From Streptomyces sp. (GTDB taxonomy: Bacteria; Actinomycetota; Actinomycetes; Streptomycetales; Streptomycetaceae), in contig NZ_JAPSKQ010000002.1 of the NCBI RefSeq assembly GCF_031181555.1, forward strand, positions 5,822 to 69,821: 64,000 bases of DNA, written 5' to 3'. The notes below the pieces were generated by a model that worked only from the letters and a program-made list of their open reading frames with translations, did no database searches and was not told the DNA's origin. Positions 17,421 to 25,587 of the stretch are shown one piece after another. Numbering within the stretch: position 1 is the first letter of the stretch; every line of letters starts with the position of its first letter. The position numbers and the translations under genes are program-made.

Positions 17421-17457
17421 GCCCTGGCTGGTTTCCCCCGTCCAGCCAGGGCTTTTT
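17421..17457 (+). terminator. Rho-independent terminator after the decarboxylase
   Basis: An 11-bp perfect stem (17421-17431 / 17442-17452) with a ten-base loop is followed by five T residues (17453-17457), a true intrinsic terminator on the plus strand. It is 135 bases past the decarboxylase. The 334-base gap 17287-17620 holds no gene; the AT-richer stretch 17353-17380 ahead of this stem could be a promoter for a short RNA. Confidence 0.72.
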
Positions 17458-17620
17458 CATGCCCCGGCTCCGGTACGCGCGCGGGCCGGAGGCCTGCGGG
17501 ACGGCCGGTCCGGGCCCGGCGGCGGAACTTTCGTCCGCCGAGGTGCCCCGTGCGGCGCCAGCGGCTGAAATGGGCGTAGGGAAAGCACCGGAACCGACGC
17601 CCGGCGAGGAGCCCCGCCCC

Positions 17621-18076
17621 ATGACCAAAGCGATCAAACTCCTGACCGTCCTCCCTCCCCCGCAGCGGCAGCGCCTGATGACGCTCGCCCGGGAGGTGTC
17701 GTTCCCCGAGGACGCCCGGATCTTCGAGGCGGGAGGCACCGCCGACCGCTTCTGGGTCATCCGCTCCGGCGCGGTCTCCCTGGACCAGCAGGTGAACGTC
17801 CTGCACCGGATGACGGTGGCCGGCCTCGGCGCGGGCGACCTGCTGGGCTGGTCCTGGCTGTTCCCGCCCCACCAGTGGGACTTCGGCGCCGTGGCCTTCA
17901 GCCCGGTGCGCTCCTACGAGTTCGACGCGGCGGCCGTGCTCCGGCTGTGCGAGGAGGATCCGCGGCTCGGGCTGACGCTGGTGCGCGGGGTCGCCGAGAT
18001 CCTCGCCCACCGGCTGGAGATGACCCGGGGTCAGCTGATGGAGCAGTACACGATGCACCGGCGGAGCGCGCTGTAG
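17621..18076 (+). CDS. Cyclic-nucleotide-binding domain protein (Crp-like, no HTH)
   Basis: This 151-residue protein is essentially one cNMP-binding beta-barrel domain ('FWVIRSGAVSLDQQV' and 'LGAGDLLGWSWLFPPHQW'). No DNA-binding HTH follows, so it is not a complete Crp-type regulator. It may be a ligand or redox-state sensor that binds a partner protein. ATG 17621 has a GAGGAG site about nine bases upstream; longer in-frame extensions have no such site. Its neighbours are unrelated and on their own transcripts. Confidence 0.75.
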   Translation: MTKAIKLLTVLPPPQRQRLMTLAREVSFPEDARIFEAGGTADRFWVIRSGAVSLDQQVNVLHRMTVAGLGAGDLLGWSWLFPPHQWDFGAVAFSPVRSYEFDAAAVLRLCEEDPRLGLTLVRGVAEILAHRLEMTRGQLMEQYTMHRRSAL

Positions 18077-18236
18077 ACCGGCCTCGCACCCGGTGGCGGC
18101 GCGGCACCGGCACCGCGGCGGCCGGGGCCGGCATCACGACGACGGCCAGGACCCCGCCGCCGGCCGCGGCCGTCCGGGATTCGGTGTCGCAGCGCCGGGT
18201 GTTCCCGGTTTCCCCGTCCCCGGGGTCCGGGCCGGC

Positions 18237-18854
18237 TCAGCTCCCGGCGACGAGGGTGACACCGAGGACGATCATGGTGGTGGCGACCAGGGCGTCCAGG
18301 ACGCGCCAGGCGGCCGGCCGGGCCAGGAAGCGGCTCAGCAGGCGGGCGCCGAACCCGAGCGCGGCGAACCAGCAGACGCTGGCCAGCGCCGCGCCGAGGC
18401 CGAAGGTCCAGCGCAGCGGGCCGTGGTCGGCGGCGACCGAGCCCAGCAGGAACACCGTGTCGAGGTAGACGTGCGGATTGAGCCAGGTCAGCGCGAGGCA
18501 GGTGAGCACGGCCCGGCGGCGCGACCGCGCGGACTCGCCCTCCGTCTCCAGTCCGGTCCCGCCCGGCCGGACGGCCCGGCGGGCGGCCAGGGCGCCGTAG
18601 CCGAGCAGGAACGCGCCGCCGATCCAGCCGACCGCCGTCAGCGCACCGGGCCACGCCACGACCACCGCGCCGATCCCGCCGACGCCCAGGGCGATGAGCG
18701 CCGCGTCGGACAGCGCGCAGATGCCGACGACGGCGAGCACGGCGTCGCGGCGGATGCCCTGGCGCAGGACGAAGGCGTTCTGGGCTCCGATGGCGACGAT
18801 GAGGGAGAGGCCGGTGCCGAAACCGGCGGCGGCGGTGGTCAGGGTGCTGGTCAT
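18237..18854 (-). CDS. LysE/ArgO-family amino-acid exporter
   Basis: This 205-residue membrane protein has about six helices and the LysE/ArgO signature 'IVAIGAQNAFVLRQGIRRD' near the N-terminus and 'TWLNPHVYLDTVFLLGS' mid-protein. The family exports lysine or arginine. It is divergent from a LysR-type regulator of the ArgP class, the classical arrangement in which basic amino acids induce the exporter through the regulator. An inverted repeat lies between them. Confidence 0.88.
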   Translation of the reverse strand: MTSTLTTAAAGFGTGLSLIVAIGAQNAFVLRQGIRRDAVLAVVGICALSDAALIALGVGGIGAVVVAWPGALTAVGWIGGAFLLGYGALAARRAVRPGGTGLETEGESARSRRRAVLTCLALTWLNPHVYLDTVFLLGSVAADHGPLRWTFGLGAALASVCWFAALGFGARLLSRFLARPAAWRVLDALVATTMIVLGVTLVAGS

Positions 18855-18891
18855 GACGAGGACGCTACGGGCGGCACCACCGTGCAGTACA

Positions 18892-18917
18892 GCTAAGGAT
18901 TCTTACGTACCCTTAGC
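18892..18917. promoter_or_regulatory. Inverted repeat between lysE-like and lysR-like genes
   Basis: GCTAAGG (18892-18898), 12 bases, CCTTAGC (18911-18917) is a perfect 7-bp dyad in the 70-base divergent promoter region. It ends eight bases before the regulator's start. This is the expected place for a LysR-type regulator site controlling both genes. Confidence 0.6.
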
Positions 18918-18924
18918 CTTCGTG

Positions 18925-19821
18925 ATGACGGATCTTCCCCTGGACCAGGTGCGGACCCTGCTCGCGGTGGTGGACGAGGGGACGTTCGACGCGGCGGCCG
19001 CCGCGCTCCACGTGACGCCCTCGGCGGTGAGTCAGCGGGTGAAGGCGCTGGAGCAGCGCACGGGACGGGTGCTGCTGCTGCGCACCAGACCGGTGCGGCC
19101 GACCGAGTCGGGCGAGGTGCTGGTGCGGCTGGCCCGCCAGGTGGCCCGGCTGGAGCGGGACGCGTACGCCGAGCTGGGGCTGAGCGGGGCCGGGGAGCCG
19201 ACCCGGGTGTCGGTGGCGGTGAACGCGGACTCCCTGGCGACCTGGTTCCTCGGGGCCCTGACCCGCGTGCCGCCCGAGGCGCGGCTCTGCTTCGAACTGC
19301 GCCGGGAGGACGAGGCCCACACGGCGGCCCTGCTGCGGGAGGGGACGGTGATGGCCGCGGTGACCTCGTCGCCGGACGCGGTGCCGGGCTGCTCCGTGCG
19401 GCACCTGGGGCGGATGCGCTACCTCCCCGTGGCGAACCCGGAGTTCGCCGCACGGCATCTCGCCGGTCCGCTGCGGGACGTGCTGCCGCAGGCGCCCGTG
19501 GTGGTCTTCGACCGGCGGGACGACTTCCAGGACGGCTTCGTCCGCCGGCTCACCCGCCGACGCGCCGAGGCGAGCCCGCGGCGCCACTACGTCCCGACGT
19601 CGGAGGGCTTCGCCGAGTCCGTCGCCGCGGGCCTGGGCTGGGGCATGGTTCCCGAGGCCCAGGCCGGCCCGCTCCTGCGCGCCGGCCGCCTCACGGTCTT
19701 CGCCCCGGACCGCGAGGTCGACGTCCCCCTGTACTGGCAGCAGTGGAAGCTCGACTCCCCCGCCCTGGCGACGGTGGCCGACGCGGTCACGGCAGCGGCT
19801 GCCCGGGCCCTGCGGGGTTAG
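18925..19821 (+). CDS. LysR-family regulator, ArgP/LysG-like
   Basis: This 298-residue LysR-type regulator has an N-terminal winged HTH ('FDAAAAALHVTPSAVSQRV') and a substrate-binding domain. The ArgP/LysG class activates a divergent LysE/ArgO exporter in response to arginine or lysine, and that partner is present here. ATG 18925 is used; GTG 18922 directly before it is possible. There is almost no room for a ribosome-binding site past the dyad, so the transcript may be leaderless. Confidence 0.87.
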   Translation: MTDLPLDQVRTLLAVVDEGTFDAAAAALHVTPSAVSQRVKALEQRTGRVLLLRTRPVRPTESGEVLVRLARQVARLERDAYAELGLSGAGEPTRVSVAVNADSLATWFLGALTRVPPEARLCFELRREDEAHTAALLREGTVMAAVTSSPDAVPGCSVRHLGRMRYLPVANPEFAARHLAGPLRDVLPQAPVVVFDRRDDFQDGFVRRLTRRRAEASPRRHYVPTSEGFAESVAAGLGWGMVPEAQAGPLLRAGRLTVFAPDREVDVPLYWQQWKLDSPALATVADAVTAAAARALRG

Positions 19822-20012
19822 GCCCTCTCGTTCGGGTCAGGCCGGACCGGCCGGACCCTTCGGCGAGCCGGAGGTCTCCGGCCTCTTCGGGGCGTGCGCG
19901 AACGGTGACGCGTCGCACCCGTTCCGCTGTTTCACCGCGTATCGACAGGTGACCCGAAGAAGAGCAAGGCATCCAAAGGGTGCGTATCCACTCCGATCGC
20001 AGGTGACTTTCG

Positions 20013-20264
20013 ATGGACAACTGGCGAAACCGTGCGGCCTGCAGGACCGAGGACCCGGACCTCTTCTTCCCGATCGGCACCTCCGGACCGGCCCTGCTGC
20101 AGACGGAGCAGGCCAAGGCGGTGTGCCGACGCTGCCCCGTCCGGGAGCAGTGCCTCCAGTGGGCGCTGGACACGGGGCAGTCCATCGGAGTGTGGGGCGG
20201 CACGAGCGAGACGGAACGGCACGCGCTCAAGCGGCGCACCGCCGCGCGGCGTGCTTCCGGCTGA
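20013..20264 (+). CDS. WhiB-like iron-sulphur regulator (Wbl)
   Basis: This 83-residue Wbl protein has four conserved cysteines (C10, C38, C41, C47) that bind a [4Fe-4S] cluster, a 'GVWGG' turn (59-63) and a basic C-terminal tail for DNA contact. It resembles WblE but has its own differences. Wbl proteins bind the housekeeping sigma factor and sense oxygen, NO or redox state. ATG 20013 has AGGTGA upstream. The 191 bases before it hold no recognisable gene. Confidence 0.9.
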   Translation: MDNWRNRAACRTEDPDLFFPIGTSGPALLQTEQAKAVCRRCPVREQCLQWALDTGQSIGVWGGTSETERHALKRRTAARRASG

Positions 20265-20325
20265 CCCCGCCTCCGGCTCTCCCGGCCCGTCGGGATCCTC
20301 CGTGGCCGGCCGCGGACGCTTTCCC

Positions 20326-20775
20326 TCAGCCGCCGGTCCGGCGCAGTGGCCCCCAGGGATTCTCCTGGCGGGCCACTTCCGTCTTCGCCTCGTCGATCAC
20401 GGCGGGGTCGATCCAGCCCAGCGGGCGGACGTCCGCGACCAGGGGCTCGTTGTCGGGGCCGCGGCCGTTCTCCCGGCCCTTGAGCACCCAGGGGCGCACG
20501 CCGGGGCCCTTGTCCCGCGGCAGATGCGCGTAGTCGTGCAGCCTGCGGGCCACCCACAGTTCGACCGGCCGGTCCCGCCACCACCGCTCCACGTCGAGCG
20601 GGTTCGCGGACAGGCCCGGCATGGCCACGCCGGTGAGGTCGTCGGTGCTCGTCACGGCGGGCAGATCGGTCCGTGGACCGCGGGACCAGCGGACGTACAG
20701 CCCGCGGTCCCGCTCGACCAGGGCGGTGAGTTCGGCGAGGGTCCTGACGACCGGCAGATCGTCCGCTGTGCTCAT
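20326..20775 (-). CDS. DUF6098 family protein
   Basis: This 149-residue soluble protein looks like the DUF6098 family of actinomycetes, of unknown function. It is rich in Trp and charged residues ('VERWWRDRPVELWVARRLHD'). ATG 20775 follows a strong GGAGGGAG site and is preferred to a longer in-frame extension. Its end faces the wbl gene, and its start diverges from the DUF488 gene. Confidence 0.72.
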   Translation of the reverse strand: MSTADDLPVVRTLAELTALVERDRGLYVRWSRGPRTDLPAVTSTDDLTGVAMPGLSANPLDVERWWRDRPVELWVARRLHDYAHLPRDKGPGVRPWVLKGRENGRGPDNEPLVADVRPLGWIDPAVIDEAKTEVARQENPWGPLRRTGG

Positions 20776-20916
20776 GGTGATCTCCCTCCAGGGCCTCAGG
20801 CGGACGTAGTACCCGCCCGGCGGGAACGAAATCAGCCCTCCGGCCGTGGACGTCCGGCCGCGCACCGCCGGGTACGCCGCAGTACGCTCGCACGGCACCA
20901 CCGGAAGGGGCCGATC

Positions 20917-21267
20917 ATGAGCGTGCGCCTACGCCGTGTCCACGAACCGCCCGAGCCGGACGACGGGGTCCGCGTCCTGGTCGACCGGCTGTGGCCGCGC
21001 GGTCTGACGAAGGACGCGGCGCGGGTGGACGAGTGGCCCAAGGGACTGACCCCGTCGACCGGGCTGCGCCGCTGGTACCACGCGGGCGAGGGATCGTACG
21101 AGGAGTTCCGCGAGCGCTACGAGGCGGAGCTGGCCGCTCCCGAGGCCGCCGAACTGCTGGACCGGGTGCGCGAGCTCGCCGGGAAGGGCCCCGTGACGCT
21201 GCTGACCGCGTCCAGGACACCGGAGCGCAGCCACGCCGAGGTGCTGGCCCGCCTCCTGGACGGCTGA
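20917..21267 (+). CDS. DUF488 family protein
   Basis: This 116-residue protein belongs to DUF488, seen by 'VLVDRLWPRGLTKDAARVDEW' (split across the window's middle) and a C-terminal 'VTLLTASRTPERSHAEVL'. The family is widespread and its biochemical role is not established. ATG 20917 follows GGAAGGGG. It is divergent from the DUF6098 gene and convergent with the FAD dehydrogenase, with a hairpin between. Confidence 0.8.
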   Translation: MSVRLRRVHEPPEPDDGVRVLVDRLWPRGLTKDAARVDEWPKGLTPSTGLRRWYHAGEGSYEEFRERYEAELAAPEAAELLDRVRELAGKGPVTLLTASRTPERSHAEVLARLLDG

Positions 21268-21275
21268 GCCCGAGT

Positions 21276-21307
21276 CGCCGGCCGGCCCGGTCGGCGGACG
21301 GCCGGCG
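21276..21307. terminator. Hairpin between DUF488 and FAD dehydrogenase genes
   Basis: A 9-bp perfect inverted repeat (21276-21284 / 21299-21307) with a 14-base loop lies between convergent genes. It could stop transcription from both sides. In sequence this GC-rich such stems also arise by chance. Confidence 0.45.
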
Positions 21308-21353
21308 GTCCCCGTCCACCCCGCCGGCCGTGCCGTGCGCCGCGGCGTCCGCC

Positions 21354-23027
21354 CTACGCCGTCTGCCCGGCCGCCGCCCGCCCCGCCGCGCGGCCCGAGA
21401 AGAGGCAGCCGCCGAGGAAGGTGCCCTCGAGTGCGTTGTAGCCGTGGACGCCGCCACCGCCGAAGCCCGCGGCCTCGCCGGCCGCGTACAGCCCCTCGAC
21501 CGGCCGGCCGTCGGCACCGAGCGCGCGGGAGTCGAGGTCGGTCTGGATGCCGCCGAGGGTCTTGCGGGTGAGGATGTGCAGCTTGACCCCGATCAGCGGG
21601 CCGGCCGCCGGGTCGAGGAGGCGGTGCGGCGTGGCGACGCGGCCGAGGCGGTCGCCGAGGTAGCGGCGGGCGTTGCGGATGCCCTGCACCTGGGCGTCCT
21701 TGCTGTACGCGTTGCTCATCTGGAGGTCCCGGGCCTCGATCTGGCGCCGGACGGCGGCCGCGTCGAGCAGGGGCTCGTCGGTGAGCGCGTTCATCTTCTC
21801 GACCAGCTGTTCCAGGGTGGGGGCGGTCACGAAGTCCGCACCGTTGCGCAGGAACGCGTCCACCGGTCCGGGGGCGCCCTTGCCCAGGACCCGTTCGCGC
21901 AGGAACCCGGCCCGGTCCTTGGCGGTGATGTCGGGGTTCTGCTCGGAGCCCGACAGCGCGAACTCCTTCTCGATGATCCTCTGGGTGAGGATGAACCAGG
22001 AGTGGTCGTACCCGGCGATGTCCTCGGTGGTGCGCAGGTGCCTCAGCGTGCCGAGGGTGTCGTAGCCGGGCAGGCAGGGCTCGGGCAGGCGGCGGCCGAG
22101 GGCGTCGAACCACATCGAGGACGGTCCCGGCAGGATGCGGATGCCGTGCCCGGGCCAGATCGGGTCCCAGTTGCGCAGGCCCTCGGTGTAGTGCCACATG
22201 CGGTCCCGGTTGACCAGCCGCACACCCGCGCGGGCGCTGATGTCGAGCATCCGCCCGTCCACGTAGGCCGGGACGCCCGTGACCATCTCGCGGGGCGGGG
22301 TGCCGAGCCGCTCGGGCCAGTGGCGGCGGACGGTGTCGTGGTCGGCGCCGATGCCGCCGCTGGCGACGATCACGGCTTGGGCGGTGAGCTCGAACGCGCC
22401 GACCGCCTCGCGGCCGGAGGCGACGCCGCGCGGTGCGTCGTCCTCGGCCAGCACGGTGCCGCGCACCCCGCGGACGGCGCCGTCCTCGACGACCAGGTCG
22501 TCGACCCGGTGGCGGTGGTGGAAGGTGAGCAGTCCGTCGCGCGCGGCCTGCCGGGCGTACCGGACGAAGGGTTCGACGACGCCGGTTCCGGTGCCCCAGG
22601 CGATGTGGAAGCGGGGCACGGTGTTGCCGTGCCCGTCCGCGCGGAGATCGCCGCGCTCGGCCCAGCCGACCGTGGGCAGGAACCTGATGCCGTGCCCGTC
22701 CAGCCAGGACCGCTTCTCCCCCGCCGCCCACTCGACGTAGGCCCGCGCCCAGCGCACCCCCCAGCTGTCCTCGTCGTCCAGCCGGTCGAAGCCCGCGCTG
22801 CCGCGCCAGTCGCTCCAGGCCAGGTCGAAGGAGTCCTTGATGCCCAGGCGCCGCTGCTCCGGGGAGCCGACGAGGAACAGCCCGCCGAAGGACCAGAAGG
22901 CCTGGCCGCCGAGGTTGGCGGCGTTCTCCTGGTCGACCAGGGCGACCCTGCGGCCCCTGCTGGTCAGTTCGTGAGCCGCGACCAGGCCCGCGAGGCCCGC
23001 TCCGACGACGATGACGTCGGCATCCAT
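21354..23027 (-). CDS. FAD-binding dehydrogenase (fumarate reductase/KstD-like fold)
   Basis: This 557-residue flavoprotein has the N-terminal dinucleotide motif 'VIVVGAGLAGLVAAHEL' and a C-terminal FAD segment 'GLYAAGEAAGFGGGGVHG', as in the fumarate reductase/3-ketosteroid dehydrogenase superfamily. The substrate is unknown. ATG 23027 has AGGGA about nine bases upstream. It starts 17 bases after the TetR gene on the same strand, so the regulator probably controls its own operon and this enzyme, giving ligand-induced oxidation of a small molecule. Confidence 0.83.
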   Translation of the reverse strand: MDADVIVVGAGLAGLVAAHELTSRGRRVALVDQENAANLGGQAFWSFGGLFLVGSPEQRRLGIKDSFDLAWSDWRGSAGFDRLDDEDSWGVRWARAYVEWAAGEKRSWLDGHGIRFLPTVGWAERGDLRADGHGNTVPRFHIAWGTGTGVVEPFVRYARQAARDGLLTFHHRHRVDDLVVEDGAVRGVRGTVLAEDDAPRGVASGREAVGAFELTAQAVIVASGGIGADHDTVRRHWPERLGTPPREMVTGVPAYVDGRMLDISARAGVRLVNRDRMWHYTEGLRNWDPIWPGHGIRILPGPSSMWFDALGRRLPEPCLPGYDTLGTLRHLRTTEDIAGYDHSWFILTQRIIEKEFALSGSEQNPDITAKDRAGFLRERVLGKGAPGPVDAFLRNGADFVTAPTLEQLVEKMNALTDEPLLDAAAVRRQIEARDLQMSNAYSKDAQVQGIRNARRYLGDRLGRVATPHRLLDPAAGPLIGVKLHILTRKTLGGIQTDLDSRALGADGRPVEGLYAAGEAAGFGGGGVHGYNALEGTFLGGCLFSGRAAGRAAAGQTA

Positions 23028-23044
23028 GGTGAGAGGTCCCTTCC

Positions 23045-23686
23045 TCATCCGCGCCCGCGCGCGGCCGGCTCGGCACCGCCGTCGGTGAGCAGCGCGGTCA
23101 GCAGTTGTTTCAGCCAGGCGCGGGCGCGTACGACGTCCCGGTCCAGCAGCAGTTGGGTGGTGACACCGTCGTACGCGGCGACCACGGCGTGCGCGGCGCC
23201 GTCCACGTCGCCCAGGACGGCGGGCAGTTCGGTGTGGCCGCGGGCCCGGGCCAGCCGGTCCGCGATGGTCCGCCGCAGCCGCGCCCGGTGCTCCAGCAGC
23301 CCGCGTGCCACGTCCGGGTCACGGGCGGCGTGCACCAGGAAGTCCGTCTTGACCAGCAGCCAGTCACGGTCGAGCAGCAGCACCTCGGTGACCCGGTCCA
23401 CGGCGGCGGGCACGTCGAGGTCGGGTCCGTCCAGGGCCAGGGCACCGGAGACCTGTTCCGCGATCAGCTCGGCACGCTCCGCGTACAGGGCGAAGAACAG
23501 CTCGTCCAGGCCGGCGAAGTTGGAGTAGAAGGCGCCCCGGGTGTAGCCGGCGGCCTCGCAGACCTCCTCGATCGAGACGTGCCCGAAGCCCTTGGCCGCG
23601 AACACGGAGAACGCCGCCCGGAGCAGGTTCGCGCGCGTGCGGGCACGGCGCCTGGTCACGCGTCCGGTCGTGCCGTCCACCGCCAT
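23045..23686 (-). CDS. TetR-family repressor
   Basis: This 213-residue TetR regulator has an HTH at about residues 30-60 ('VSIEEVCEAAGYTRGAFYSNF') and a helical ligand-binding domain. ATG 23686 has GAAGGGG six bases upstream. It is the first gene of a two-gene operon with the FAD dehydrogenase. Two palindromes immediately upstream of its start are probable operators, consistent with autorepression. Confidence 0.87.
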   Translation of the reverse strand: MAVDGTTGRVTRRRARTRANLLRAAFSVFAAKGFGHVSIEEVCEAAGYTRGAFYSNFAGLDELFFALYAERAELIAEQVSGALALDGPDLDVPAAVDRVTEVLLLDRDWLLVKTDFLVHAARDPDVARGLLEHRARLRRTIADRLARARGHTELPAVLGDVDGAAHAVVAAYDGVTTQLLLDRDVVRARAWLKQLLTALLTDGGAEPAARGRG

Positions 23687-23702
23687 GTCCGCCCCTTCGT
23701 TC

Positions 23703-23735
23703 GATACGGGAACGTATCCGATGCGCCGGTGCATC
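23703..23735. promoter_or_regulatory. Two adjacent palindromes, probable TetR operators
   Basis: GATACG-GGAA-CGTATC (23703-23718) is followed two bases later by GATGC-GCCGGT-GCATC (23720-23735). Both are perfect dyads of 16 bp, 17 bases upstream of the TetR start. Tandem operators of this size suit two TetR dimers. The region also fronts the divergent acyltransferase pseudogene. Confidence 0.65.
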
Positions 23736-23893
23736 CAAAGACCTCGGAGCGACGGAACTCGTCACACCGTCCGCGCGGCGCGGACCGGTCTGCTGCCCGC
23801 CGCCCGCCGGCCCGGTCTCCCACCGTGCCGGAAGCCTGTCCTCCCCCGTCCCGCTCCCCCACACTGGGCCGCACCTTCGGGAGGGGAGGAACG

Positions 23894-24749
23894 ATGAGCG
23901 CGGACACGCAGCGGCCGGCGGGTACCGGCCGGCGCGGGGAGCTGGACGCGTTGCGCGCCCTCGTCGTCCTCGGGCTGGTGTTCTTCCACTCCGCCCTGGT
24001 GTTCTCCCCCGACGACGACTTCTACGTCAAGAACCCGCGGACCACGGACGCGGTCACCGTTCTCGCCGGGTTCGGCGTGGTGTGGGCGATGCCCGTGCTC
24101 TTCCTGGTCGCCGGCCTGGGCGCCCGGCACTCGATCCGCCGCCGCGGGGCCCGGGGGTTCGCCCGGGGACGCCTGCCGCGCCTGGGCGTACCTGCTGTTC
24201 TTCCTCCACGGCTTCGCCCTCGCCGACGACGAGCGGATCCGGGAGGTGACGCGCCGCGCGGCCGTCCCGGTCGGCGTGCTCGGGCTGGTGCTGTTCGCCG
24301 GGACCGCGCCCGGATGCGTCGCGGGGGGCGACCCGTTCACGGCCCGGACCCCCTCGGCGCTGGGCACCCAGGCGCTGTTCGGGGCGGCCGGGTGGTGCTG
24401 GACGGTCGCGGTCCTCGGCCTGCTGGACCGGCCCGGGCGCGCGCGGGCGGAGCGGGGCGGCGGGGTCACGGCCCTGCGGTATCTGGCGCTCGCCGCACTG
24501 CCGTTGTACGTCCTGCACCAGCCGGTGGTGGTCGCCTTCGCGTACGGGGTGGTCGGATGGCCGGCGCCGATCGCCGTCAAGTACACGGTGATCGTGACCG
24601 CCTCGCTGGCGGTGATCCTCCTCGTGTACGAGTACGGGGTGCGCAGGAACCCGGTGACGCGCTTCCTGTCCGGAATGCGGCCCGGGCTCCGCTCCCGGCC
24701 CGCCCGGGAGCCGTCGAGGCCGGTCCCGCCGCTCCCGCCGTCCTCCTGA
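23894..24749 (+). pseudogene. Acyltransferase-3 family gene with internal deletion and frameshift
   Basis: The reading frame from ATG 23894 (good GGGAGGA site) encodes a typical acyltransferase-3 N-terminus ('ELDALRALVVLGLVFFHSAL') for about 95 residues. At about 24175-24190 it meets a segment from much later in the family, 'WAYLLFFLHGFALADDERIR', in a different frame, which then runs to 24749 with the final membrane helices. The middle of the enzyme, roughly 120-160 residues, is missing. The gene would normally modify a sugar or lipid at the membrane; it is not expected to work. Confidence 0.8.
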
Positions 24750-24799
24750 CCTGCTTTCCTGGTGCCGGACGACCGGGACGACGAGAGCGCGGGACCACC

Positions 24800-25546
24800 A
24801 TGCGGGCGGATGTGCGGCACGTGGCGGACGGCATCTATCTGGTGCACGGCACCCACACCAACTGGGTGATCCTCACGGAGGGGGACGCCGTCACGCTGGT
24901 CGACACCGGCTACCCCGGCGACCGCGAACGGCTTCTCGACTCGCTGACGCAGGTGGGAAGTTCACCGGAGGCGGTGGCCGCCGTGCTGATCACCCACGCC
25001 CACAACGACCACCTGGGCTCCGCCGAACACCTGCGGGCCGCGTACGGCACGCCCGTGTACGCCCACGAGGCCGAAGTCCCGCACGTCCGGCGGGACTTCC
25101 TCCACCAGGTGACCGTCGGACAGGTCCTGCTGGGCGCCTGGCGCCCGGGCGTGCTGCCCTGGGCGCTGCGCGCGCTGCGCTCCGGCGGGACGGCCGACGT
25201 GGCGGTCACCGCGCCCGAGCCGTTCCCGCGGCCGGGCCCGCTCGATCTGCCCGGCCGGCCCGTTCCCGTGCCCACGCCCGGCCACACCGACGGGCACTGC
25301 GCCTTCCACCTTCCCGGCCGCGGGGTGGTGGTGTCGGGCGACGCCCTGGTGAGCGGTCACCCCATCTCGCGGATCAGGGGGCCGCAGCTGCTGCCGGACA
25401 TGTTCCACCACGAGCGCGCCGCCGCCGTGGCCTCGCTGGACGCCCTGGCGGCGCTGGACGGCGACCTGCTGCTGCCCGGGCACGGCCCGGCGCACGAGGG
25501 GTCCGTCCGGGACGCCGCCCGCCTGGCCCGCGAGCGGGCGCAATAG
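24800..25546 (+). CDS. MBL-fold metallohydrolase
   Basis: This 248-residue metallo-beta-lactamase fold protein has the metal motif 'THAHNDHLGSAEHL', later ligands 'PTPGHTDGHCAFHL' and 'SGDALVSGHP', and a final 'LLPGHGPAH'. The family includes glyoxalase II, lactonases and many unassigned hydrolases; the substrate here is unknown. ATG 24800 has little upstream site. The DUF4032 gene follows 41 bases later on the same strand, so they may share a transcript. Confidence 0.83.
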   Translation: MRADVRHVADGIYLVHGTHTNWVILTEGDAVTLVDTGYPGDRERLLDSLTQVGSSPEAVAAVLITHAHNDHLGSAEHLRAAYGTPVYAHEAEVPHVRRDFLHQVTVGQVLLGAWRPGVLPWALRALRSGGTADVAVTAPEPFPRPGPLDLPGRPVPVPTPGHTDGHCAFHLPGRGVVVSGDALVSGHPISRIRGPQLLPDMFHHERAAAVASLDALAALDGDLLLPGHGPAHEGSVRDAARLARERAQ

Positions 25547-25587
25547 AGTGAGGTGACGATCACCCGGGAGACGAGGACACTCGAGGC

